Positions 25,166 through 32,064 of a DNA stretch of 64,000 bases are shown one piece after another. This DNA comes from Dysgonomonas hofstadii (GTDB lineage: Bacteria; Bacteroidota; Bacteroidia; Bacteroidales; Dysgonomonadaceae). The stretch lies in the NCBI RefSeq assembly GCF_014196915.1, contig NZ_JACIEP010000002.1, positions 372,001-436,000 on the forward strand, read 5' to 3'. The notes beneath the pieces are model-generated. The model was not told where the DNA came from, did no database searches, and saw only the letters and a list, made by a program, of their open reading frames with translations. The position numbers and the translations under genes were made by a program. Positions within the stretch are counted from its first letter, which is position 1; each line of letters starts with the position of its first letter.

Positions 25166-26051
25166 TATTAATTTTTTAGGTAAGGCGGATTTTCCGATTT
25201 CCTCGCAAACAATGGAGATGTTGCAGGGTATGACACAACTTGCCGGCGCGCTGGCAATACTCGGCGGCCCTAACTATATATTGACAGGGTGCAACGAAAG
25301 CGGCGTCGGAGTAGTGAGCCCCGGTATTATCGTTATCGGCGGGCAGCCCTATGCCTTTTTAGGAGGAAATAAAAAGGCAAAGATAACCATTCAGGAAACG
25401 AAAGAAAATCTTATTGCCTTCGGAGTGGAATATCCCGAAGCAAGGACAAAGCGGGCGGTTGTTTTTTCGGATACGGGCGAATATGTGTGGGCGGACTTTG
25501 AGCGGGTACCTACTAATTTGGAATTGAAAACGCTTTTTCAATCCATAAAAGGGGATGCACCAGGAACCGTAAAGATGTGGGCGGGACAGGTTTCGAAAAT
25601 TCCTGTCGGATATATGCTGTGTAATGGCGATGAACTTTTAATAAGTGCTTACCCTGACTTATTTGATACACTCGGCGTTTCCTTTGGGGGCAACGGTATT
25701 TCGAGTTTTAAGTTGCCTGATTTGAGAGGGCGGTTTGTGGTTAGCTATGACAGTTCGGATACTGATTATAACGAAATTAATAGTTCAAAGAAAGGCGGCT
25801 CTAAAACAGCAAAGTTAATTGAGTCTAACCTTCCGCCACATAAACATATTATGCCGTGGGGTGAAAATGTAAATGTGGATTGGAACCCGCCTTGGGGATA
25901 CGCCCAAGATTACATGGGAAATCGACGCGGTAGTAACGGTAATGATAATGACAACTCATGGGCGTATACTTCGCCGGTAGGGGATAGTGTACCCTTTGAT
26001 ATAAGACCGCCATATTTTACCCTTGCATACATAATTAAAGTAACTGCATAA
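25158..26051 (+). CDS. Tail fibre protein with phage tail collar domain
   Basis: A 297-residue protein. Residues ~135-200 form a tail collar domain: GTVKMWAGQVSKIPVGYMLC, later FKLPDLRGRFVVSYD. A C-terminal domain follows with LPPHKHIM and the closing FDIRPPYFTLAYIIKV, which is usual at the end of such fibres. It should take part in host recognition. No reverse transcriptase or template repeat is nearby, so it is not a diversity-generating target in this window. Confidence 0.82.
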   Translation: MDSINFLGKADFPISSQTMEMLQGMTQLAGALAILGGPNYILTGCNESGVGVVSPGIIVIGGQPYAFLGGNKKAKITIQETKENLIAFGVEYPEARTKRAVVFSDTGEYVWADFERVPTNLELKTLFQSIKGDAPGTVKMWAGQVSKIPVGYMLCNGDELLISAYPDLFDTLGVSFGGNGISSFKLPDLRGRFVVSYDSSDTDYNEINSSKKGGSKTAKLIESNLPPHKHIMPWGENVNVDWNPPWGYAQDYMGNRRGSNGNDNDNSWAYTSPVGDSVPFDIRPPYFTLAYIIKVTA

Positions 26052-26061
26052 AATTATCACT

Positions 26062-28674
26062 ATGATTAGTTTATCAGATATAAAGAAAATATTCGTACCG
26101 AAAGCATTTCCGACGGCCGATCAGTTCTGGAATACTTTTTCTTCTTTTTGGCATAAGTCGGAGCGTTTGCCAATAGAGCAAGTTTACGGGCTTAACGCGG
26201 CGCTCAATGATAAAGCGACTAAAGCCGAGTTAGCGAATGCAACAACCAATTTCAAAGGGTATCACACAAGTTTGGCAAAATTACAGACCGAGTATCCGCA
26301 GACCAAAAACAAAAAAGATTGGTTTGCGTGGGTCGGCTCTCCATATCCGGGCACCGTTTACAAAGTGTTTGCCGATGGCGGAGCGTGGACTGATACGGGC
26401 GAAGTGCCGACACAACAAGAAATAGATTTGGCAGAGTATGCGAAGTTAAACGGCAATAATGGGGATAAGGTAGTATATGTAAAAAACGGATTGGTAAAAA
26501 TCGAAACAACCCAATCAGCAATAAATTTATATGAAGGGGTTGGCTTCCAAAATAAGGCTGTTAATGGCAATACTGGCGAATTATACGATTACACAGGGGC
26601 TGATGTGTCAAAACCTATGAATGTAAGCGGACTGAACAAAATAAAAATGTATGCTACGAATTATTTTGATAGCCGTGTTTATTTTTTTAAAGATTTAGGA
26701 CTAACCCAATATCTTGGTATGTCTTCTAATGGCGAGTCCGGCACTGGACTATTTCAGACAAAGCCAATAGAATATAATATTATGTCGGGCAGTAGCTATG
26801 CCGTAATCTATACTCGCAATGTGCAGGTAAATGGCGGTTCGAATTTCGCTAATTTAACGTTTGAGAATGCTATTGATGCGAAAACATTGCTTAAAATTGG
26901 TGACGATTCGGCCGTGTTGGATAGTAACGAAATCTTTAAAATTTATCATCTCAATACAGATACTGATCTTGACGACGTATTGAATGGTACATACTTTGTA
27001 AAGCGTTCGGCAATAGACTATGTTGATTTAGTAAGGGCTGATATTTTTAAAAATAAATATTTCGATTCGAATTTTGAACTGAAAGAAAGCATATGGGGAG
27101 ATGATAAGGTAGATGCTGTAATATGTGAGTTGAGTACAAGCAAAATTCTTATTTCGACTTATATATCACCATCAACAAGTAAATATGTTTTTTTGTTGGA
27201 TGAAAGTAAAAATGTTATAAAAAAAATACAGTATCCAAGAGGAGCATTGACTAATGAGGTAATAGATACAGAAAATGCAAAATATATTGCCCTCAATGAC
27301 AATAAAGGTTACCCGTTTTTAACCAAGGGATGGCTCAACGGTAATTCGTATGTAAGGCAATATTATAATACGAATACACTTACACAAGATAAGTATGATA
27401 CAGGACTAAATAAGATAGCCTATAGAACGAAAACGGGTAACACGTGGGGTGATTGGTTATACACTGTTTATATATCATCCGATGGCAAAGATTATGTAAC
27501 CCCTAATGATATAGCGTTGGGTAGTCAGATAGAGAGAATAAACGAAGCAATAAACAGAGCTGTACAAACAAACAGAAGGGTTGTTATACCACGAATTGAT
27601 GAAATTGAAAAGACAAACAAGTGGCTTATAGATTCTGCCATTGTCTTACCAAGTAATATTACAGTAGAGCTAAATAATTGCCATATTCAACAGTCAGACC
27701 TTTGTCGTGATAATATCTTTCGGACAGCAAATGTTGAAGTTGGGAAAACAACCTTTGAAACCCTTGAAAATATACATATCAAAGGTATAGGAACCGTTAT
27801 ATTAGAGGGGGCGAACAATCCCCGTTCTACGGGAGATTGGAATAAACAATTGACTTTAAATTCTTCTGGTGGTTGGGTTTCCTACGGTTCAGATGCAGGA
27901 AAAGCGGGGCAAAACCAACACGGTGGTTGGCTTAATAATACATTCTGTTTTGTTCATGTAGATAAATTCAGCATTAGCAATGTAGTTGTAAGAGAGCCAC
28001 ATGCATGGGGGATGATTGCAGCTTATTGTACAAGCGGAATTATATCAGACATTACCATAGAGGGCAATGGCTATCGGGTGATTAATGGTGTTAAACAATA
28101 CATAAAGAATCAAGGCGCATTTATTGCTGTACAGGGTTGTCACGACATAGAGTTTAATAATTTTTACGGCTTCAATAGCGATGATATTATAGAAATAGGT
28201 ACATTATTATGGACGGCAGGCTCACCAGAAGCATCACAACACCCTTCAGGCGAACAAAACAATATATCGCCAACAGGTGATGTGTATAAAGATACAGGTG
28301 ATGATACATATAACATTGTTATCCGAAATATATTTGCAAAAGCCGAAGCCGAAAATATGGTATATGCGTTGATTAAATTTGGGTCGTCCAATCAGCAGAA
28401 ACAGTACAATATAACCGTAGATAACGTGTTTTCGACAAAACCGGCATTGATCACGTTTGATTATTATAATACAAATGGGGGCAAATCAATAGCTCATTCA
28501 TTTCGTAACATAGGTTCGAACATTAGATTCTGGTGTAGGAATGCGAATGCTACGATTCCTACATACAGTACTTTTAGGGATATATGGTATATAGGTACAG
28601 GTGAAATATTTGATACTTATATTCTTAACGGACAGGGTAATGTGTTTGAAAATACAAGAAAAATAAGCATCTAA
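26062..28674 (+). CDS. Tail spike/fibre with parallel beta-helix region
   Basis: An 870-residue protein. The N-terminal ~150 residues probably attach to the tail (ISLSDIKKIFVPKAFPTADQ, then DWFAWVGSPYPGTVYKV). A middle beta-rich part follows. From about residue 480 a pectate-lyase-like helix begins with INEAINRAVQTNRRVVIPRI and repeated short strands with Asn and Gly. The base composition becomes more AT-rich in the second half, as often seen in receptor-binding parts that are exchanged between phages. It may be a capsule or O-antigen depolymerase; I cannot name catalytic residues. Confidence 0.75.
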   Translation: MISLSDIKKIFVPKAFPTADQFWNTFSSFWHKSERLPIEQVYGLNAALNDKATKAELANATTNFKGYHTSLAKLQTEYPQTKNKKDWFAWVGSPYPGTVYKVFADGGAWTDTGEVPTQQEIDLAEYAKLNGNNGDKVVYVKNGLVKIETTQSAINLYEGVGFQNKAVNGNTGELYDYTGADVSKPMNVSGLNKIKMYATNYFDSRVYFFKDLGLTQYLGMSSNGESGTGLFQTKPIEYNIMSGSSYAVIYTRNVQVNGGSNFANLTFENAIDAKTLLKIGDDSAVLDSNEIFKIYHLNTDTDLDDVLNGTYFVKRSAIDYVDLVRADIFKNKYFDSNFELKESIWGDDKVDAVICELSTSKILISTYISPSTSKYVFLLDESKNVIKKIQYPRGALTNEVIDTENAKYIALNDNKGYPFLTKGWLNGNSYVRQYYNTNTLTQDKYDTGLNKIAYRTKTGNTWGDWLYTVYISSDGKDYVTPNDIALGSQIERINEAINRAVQTNRRVVIPRIDEIEKTNKWLIDSAIVLPSNITVELNNCHIQQSDLCRDNIFRTANVEVGKTTFETLENIHIKGIGTVILEGANNPRSTGDWNKQLTLNSSGGWVSYGSDAGKAGQNQHGGWLNNTFCFVHVDKFSISNVVVREPHAWGMIAAYCTSGIISDITIEGNGYRVINGVKQYIKNQGAFIAVQGCHDIEFNNFYGFNSDDIIEIGTLLWTAGSPEASQHPSGEQNNISPTGDVYKDTGDDTYNIVIRNIFAKAEAENMVYALIKFGSSNQQKQYNITVDNVFSTKPALITFDYYNTNGGKSIAHSFRNIGSNIRFWCRNANATIPTYSTFRDIWYIGTGEIFDTYILNGQGNVFENTRKISI

Positions 28675-28676
28675 GA

Positions 28677-29669
28677 TTATTTTCGATTGCCTACAAGTAT
28701 AGGACAATGCTTTTGAATGAATAGAATGGGATAATATAATAGAATCATTATGAGTGCAGATATCAATATGTTAGATGTAAAACTAACATTAGTAAATCCG
28801 AACAATAAAAATAATGCTTTATATATAAACATTGGCATTTGCAAATGGAAAGCTAATATTACAATAGTACCAGATGAAAATACATACATTAAATGAGATT
28901 TTATATTGTTAAACAATTTGAAAAGTGAAATCGACATGCAACATCCAATAAAAGCATTTATATAAAAAAGGAACAATGATTTACCAAAAAAGCACCCATG
29001 CATCCCAATTGTTCCATTTAGCTTACTACTGATGGTTAATATAAAAAGAGATAAAAAAAAAGTGAATAACAGGATATATTTATTAGTGACTTTGGTGTCA
29101 AGTGCATACTTTTTAAAATAGTATCCACCTATAAAAAAGGGTAACGCCATAATAGAAGAATCAACAGTAAAATATAAATCAATTCCTTTTGAGGTTATAA
29201 AGTTAAAGCATAATACAACGAGTATCGTTATAATGGGTATTTGAAACTTGAGCCTCAATTTTAAAATAAAATAAGATATGATTTTTAAATTAAATATGCA
29301 AATAAGAAACCAACATGCACCTGCCGGGGACTTGCCATCCGCAATAAGGAAGTAAAGCAATAATTTCTTTAGGTCTTCCCCAATATAAATGTAATATGGA
29401 ATTAATATTATAAATACAATGATATTGAATAAAATATATGGAATAATTAAAGATGTAAAGTTTTTTTCGAGTAAGGTTTTTAAATTATCAGATGGAGTAA
29501 ACAAAATGCCAGACAGAAGAAAAAACAAGGGCATATGAAAGCTATAAATGAATTGCTGGTATATTTTATACTCATCAGTATATGGGCAATGACCTAAAAC
29601 AACCAGAAAAATTCCAATTGTTTTAGCCCAATCTATCCAATTTATTCTTTTTTGTTGTGTAATTCCCAT
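28677..29669 (-). CDS. Membrane acyltransferase (family 3, O-antigen acetylase-like)
   Basis: A 330-residue polytopic protein with about ten membrane spans. It begins RINWIDWAKTIGIFLVVLGH, the hallmark start of the acyltransferase-3 family including the catalytic-type His, and continues with FHMPLFFLLSGILF. Such enzymes add acetyl or similar groups to surface glycans. The gene is strongly AT-rich, lies opposite to the tail genes and ends 3 nt from the tail spike stop. This is the usual look of a moron gene for lysogenic conversion: modification of the receptor could block superinfection. Confidence 0.85.
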   Translation of the reverse strand: MGITQQKRINWIDWAKTIGIFLVVLGHCPYTDEYKIYQQFIYSFHMPLFFLLSGILFTPSDNLKTLLEKNFTSLIIPYILFNIIVFIILIPYYIYIGEDLKKLLLYFLIADGKSPAGACWFLICIFNLKIISYFILKLRLKFQIPIITILVVLCFNFITSKGIDLYFTVDSSIMALPFFIGGYYFKKYALDTKVTNKYILLFTFFLSLFILTISSKLNGTIGMHGCFFGKSLFLFYINAFIGCCMSISLFKLFNNIKSHLMYVFSSGTIVILAFHLQMPMFIYKALFLLFGFTNVSFTSNILISALIMILLYYPILFIQKHCPILVGNRK

Positions 29670-29696
29670 AAGACAAAATAATAAGCCCCCATCTCC

Positions 29697-29727
29697 GATT
29701 AACCGAATTTCTCACGCTCGGTTAATC
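29697..29727. promoter_or_regulatory. Perfect inverted repeat upstream of the acyltransferase gene
   Basis: GATTAACCGA at 29697-29706 pairs with TCGGTTAATC at 29718-29727 (10 perfect pairs, 11-nt loop). It lies 28-58 nt upstream of the acyltransferase start and upstream of the rightward cassette. There is no T-run on either side, so an operator or RNA element is more likely than a terminator. Confidence 0.5.
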
Positions 29728-29733
29728 AATAAA

Positions 29734-29797
29734 GGTGACGACACACCACGACAGAGGCCATTTAAGCCTTTGGTTGTTGGCGTGTCGTCGCCGTTTT
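29734..29797 (+). terminator. Long hairpin followed by GTTTT, terminator or leader structure
   Basis: A 15-bp stem (29734-29748 with 29778-29792, two mismatches or wobbles) encloses a smaller stem AGAGGC/GCCTTT. GTTTTATATA follows. It may end rightward late transcription, or be a 5' structure of the cassette that starts at 29865. Confidence 0.5.
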
Positions 29798-29864
29798 ATA
29801 TACGTGAGAACTGCAAAAATAAGAATTAAATCATATTTAATCATCATTTAAAAACAATTTAAAC

Positions 29865-29999
29865 ATGGAAAAGAAGAAAGGTTTTAGCTACAAAAGCCAA
29901 TATGGCGTTGTTGTTGTCTGCAAAAATGAAGCGGAACAAAAACAGATTTATGAAAAACTTAGAAAAGAGGGATTAACATTAAAAGTAGTTTGTGTATGA
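29865..29999 (+). CDS. Small 44-residue protein, first gene of the right-end cassette
   Basis: The ORF encodes MEKKKGFSYKSQYGVVVVCK and then a helical part ending in LTLKVVCV. Its stop overlaps the next ATG as ATGA, so the two are translationally coupled. An AT-rich leader precedes it. Its place relative to the Mom-like gene recalls Com, the small translational activator overlapping mom in Mu, but it lacks the zinc-finger cysteines of Com. The sequence has the look of a conserved Bacteroidota mobile-element protein; function unknown. Confidence 0.65.
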   Translation: MEKKKGFSYKSQYGVVVVCKNEAEQKQIYEKLRKEGLTLKVVCV

Positions 30000-31132
30000 A
30001 AATTGAGATTAAGCACAGATGCAGCGACTTTGACAGTTACAGAGCCGCCCGCGTCAAAAGTTTATTTAACGCCGAAAACGGTTGTAATTGGGAGCATGTG
30101 GCAGAGTTACCTATCGAGGGCGACGATTGGCAAATAGGGCTTGTCGTCGGGGCTTCGGGAACCGGCAAGACAAGTATAGGTTCGCAGATATTCGGGAAAC
30201 CGATACACGACCTTTATTCGGGTTGGGACAGTAACAAGCCGATAGTGGATTGTATCACGCCCGACGGCGATTTTAACGCAGTAACGGGGGCATTGTCTTC
30301 GGTAGGCCTCGGCGATGTTCCGGCATGGCTTCGCCCGTTTCATGTATTAAGTAACGGCGAAAAGTTCAGGGCCGGGCTGGCACGCTTGGTATGCGAATGC
30401 CCGGATAAAGTTGTTGTCGATGAATTTACAAGCGTTATCGATCGGCAGATTGCCAAAGTAGGTGCGGCAGCTTTCGCCAAGACATGGCGGCGTGGAAAGG
30501 GGCAAATAGTTCTTTTATCCTGTCACTACGATATTATTGAATGGTTGCAGCCCGATTGGGTTTACGACACAAACGAGGCGCGGTTTATCCGTGGATGTCT
30601 TCGGCAACGGCCAAGCCTCGAACTTCAAATATATAAAGTCAAAGGAACTGTCTTCCGGCATTTTAAGCCGCATTATTATTTAGACCTTCCACACCCGGTA
30701 GCGGCCGAATACTTTGTCGGGGTGATTGGTGACGAGCCTGTTTGCCATTCGGCGGTGGCTCCTTTGTTTACTGCCGGGGCATACCGGGCAACGCGCCTCG
30801 TTACTATGCCCGAGTGGCAGGGAATCGGAGTCGGCACAAGGTTTTTGAATGCGGTATGCGAATATCACTTACAGGGTAACGGACGATGCGGAAATAAGTA
30901 TCCCGTGTTTTTCCATACCTCGCACCCGCAGCTTTGCGGCGCATTGCGGCACTCTAAGAAGTGGGAGCAAACAAACGCATCATTGTACGGCTCAAACAAG
31001 AAGCGAAGCGCGGAAAGCATCCAAAGGGCACACGCCAAAGCGGGCAACGAGGGCAAAATAACCGGCGCGGGTTATGGCGGACACTTTCGGGCGGTACAAG
31101 CATTTAAGTATATAGGAGATACAAAAGTATGA
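29996..31132 (+). CDS. ABC ATPase fused to a Mom-like GNAT domain
   Basis: A 378-residue fusion. Residues ~45-200 are a soluble ABC ATPase: Walker A GASGTGKTS (52-60), signature LSNGEKFRAGLAR (118-130), Walker B KVVVDE (138-143), switch His in SCHYD (177). Residues ~210-375 are a GNAT-type domain, with PHYYLDLP (HYY at 226-228), a strand pair EYFVGVIGDEPVCHSAVAP, and the acyl-CoA loop region RLVTMPEWQGIGVGTRFL (267-284). His-Tyr followed by this layout recalls phage Mu Mom, a GNAT-fold enzyme that modifies adenine in DNA. The gene also lies at the right end, as mom does. An ABC half without membrane parts suggests a DNA-linked, SMC/Rad50-like or remodelling role. The start at 29996 is chosen for the ATGA overlap. 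Modification of DNA is an inference. Confidence 0.75.
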   Translation: MKIEIKHRCSDFDSYRAARVKSLFNAENGCNWEHVAELPIEGDDWQIGLVVGASGTGKTSIGSQIFGKPIHDLYSGWDSNKPIVDCITPDGDFNAVTGALSSVGLGDVPAWLRPFHVLSNGEKFRAGLARLVCECPDKVVVDEFTSVIDRQIAKVGAAAFAKTWRRGKGQIVLLSCHYDIIEWLQPDWVYDTNEARFIRGCLRQRPSLELQIYKVKGTVFRHFKPHYYLDLPHPVAAEYFVGVIGDEPVCHSAVAPLFTAGAYRATRLVTMPEWQGIGVGTRFLNAVCEYHLQGNGRCGNKYPVFFHTSHPQLCGALRHSKKWEQTNASLYGSNKKRSAESIQRAHAKAGNEGKITGAGYGGHFRAVQAFKYIGDTKV

Positions 31133-31629
31133 AAGTAGCAATTTTAGGTAAAGACCACACACGGGCATATATCGAAGCCCGTAAACTTGTGCTATCATTG
31201 GGGCATGAGGCTGTAAGTGACATTAACGGGGCAGAGTTAGCCATTGCCCCGTTATTGACAGATATATTGTCGCCGGGGCAGATATACGCCCCGAAGTACG
31301 GAACACTTATCTTTCATCCGTCACCGTTACCATACGGTCGCGGAGCAAGTGCCATCAAGTGGGCATATAAGCGTAACGAACCAATCACGGCCGCCACATG
31401 GTTTTGGGCGAACCTCTACAAAGTGGATAGCGGCGACATTTGCGAGCAAGAAGTGATAAAGATTGATTATTCATTGCCGCCGCGCGAGTTCTACGATGTG
31501 CACGCTGTACCCGCATTGCTCCGCACGTTGGAGCGTGCCCTTACAGGCATTGCCGCCGGGCATATACGGCGCGTTCCTCAGGTGCAAGCGTACTCAACGT
31601 TTGACTTCCTATACAAGAAAGGCTCCTAA
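31129..31629 (+). CDS. Formyltransferase-like protein, shortened
   Basis: A 166-residue protein of the formyltransferase fold (methionyl-tRNA/GAR formyltransferase-like). LIFHPSPLPYGRGASAIKWA carries the catalytic-type His63, and KVDSGDICEQEVI carries Asp100. In the usual Asn-x-His motif the Asn is replaced by Ile61. The N-terminal nucleotide-like half is trimmed compared with ~200-310-residue relatives. It overlaps the ABC-GNAT gene by 4 nt and ends in a terminator, so the three genes form one unit. It may prepare or transfer a one-carbon or acyl group for the modification made by the GNAT partner. This is an inference from gene order. Confidence 0.75.
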   Translation: MKVAILGKDHTRAYIEARKLVLSLGHEAVSDINGAELAIAPLLTDILSPGQIYAPKYGTLIFHPSPLPYGRGASAIKWAYKRNEPITAATWFWANLYKVDSGDICEQEVIKIDYSLPPREFYDVHAVPALLRTLERALTGIAAGHIRRVPQVQAYSTFDFLYKKGS

Positions 31630-31648
31630 CTCGGAGCCTCTTCTGTTT
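31621..31648 (+). terminator. Intrinsic terminator of the right-end cassette
   Basis: GGCTCC (31621-31626) pairs with GGAGCC (31633-31638), 6-nt loop, then TCTTCTGTTT. The stem begins inside the last codons and the stop codon lies in the loop. Confidence 0.7.
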
Positions 31649-31651
31649 ATC

Positions 31652-31722
31652 GGTTTTTCGCAATTTTATGTACATTTGGTTCTGAATTGTTGTACATTTG
31701 GTTTTTGCAATTATAAATCATC
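31652..31722 (+). repeat. Three tandem degenerate repeats, probable right end (transposase-binding sites)
   Basis: Three units lie head to tail without gaps: 31652-31677 (GGTTTTTCGCAATTTTATG then TACATTT), 31678-31699 (GGTTCTGAATTG then TTGTACATTT), and 31700-31722 (GGTTTTTGCAATTATAAATC then ATC). They share GGTTyTkCGCAATT-like and TGTACATTT blocks. Phage Mu has three 22-bp transposase sites at its right end, so number, size and place fit. The left-end partner sites lie outside the window. Confidence 0.6.
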
Positions 31723-32064
31723 AAAATATACATTCCTAAATATTTTTTCATATCTATATCTTTTTTAAAGGGAATCAGTAATTCATATTGTTAAAAGTTG
31801 ACAAAGTTGACACATATTTTAATTTTTGATTTGTTCCTGTGATCCTGAGGGACGAAGGATATAGATGCAGAAGCTTCGCTACGCTTCAGCATGACAAGTA
31901 ACAAAACCTGACAAACCTTACATATTTTATTGTCTATATTCTTCATTAATTTCATTGGCATATCGCCATATTATATAATTGGTACATTGATATACCATTG
32001 ATAAAGTTCTTCAGAAAAAATACAGTATCCAACTACTGGTACGCATTTTTTTATAACATTAAAT
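31723..32064. other. Junction spacer with host-type repeats
   Basis: No gene. It holds GTTGACAAAGTTGACAC, a short direct repeat (31797-31813), then an imperfect palindrome-like stretch at 31841-31900 with GATCCTGAGGGACGAAGGAT and CTTCGCTACGCTTCAGCATG. At 31945-32005 there is a degenerate copy of the phage palindromic words (TCATTGGCATATCGCCATAT). The middle part looks like a dispersed intergenic repeat of the host. No clear promoter was seen. Confidence 0.5.

Larger units (their letters stand above)
1..31722. mobile_element. Mu-like transposable prophage, right-hand part (left end outside the window)
   Basis: The block carries Mu-type genes: Gam, a Mu gp28-like terminase, a DUF935 (gp29) portal joined to a gp30/F-like head protein, gp36 (DUF1320), gpG, a sheath (DUF2586) and gp44-48-like baseplate genes. 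A Mom-like gene lies at the right end, as in Mu. The right limit is placed at three tandem degenerate repeats (31652-31722), beyond which sequence becomes host-like. The exact end base is not known; a terminal CA could be the one at 31719-31720. Transposase and repressor genes would lie left of the window. Confidence 0.9.

Noticed and set aside
25158-28674. Diversity-generating retroelement target in the fibre genes
   Set aside because: No reverse transcriptase, template repeat or near-duplicate adenine-rich segment was seen in the window.
29697-29727. Intrinsic terminator
   Set aside because: The stem is perfect but no T-run follows on either strand; kept as a possible operator.
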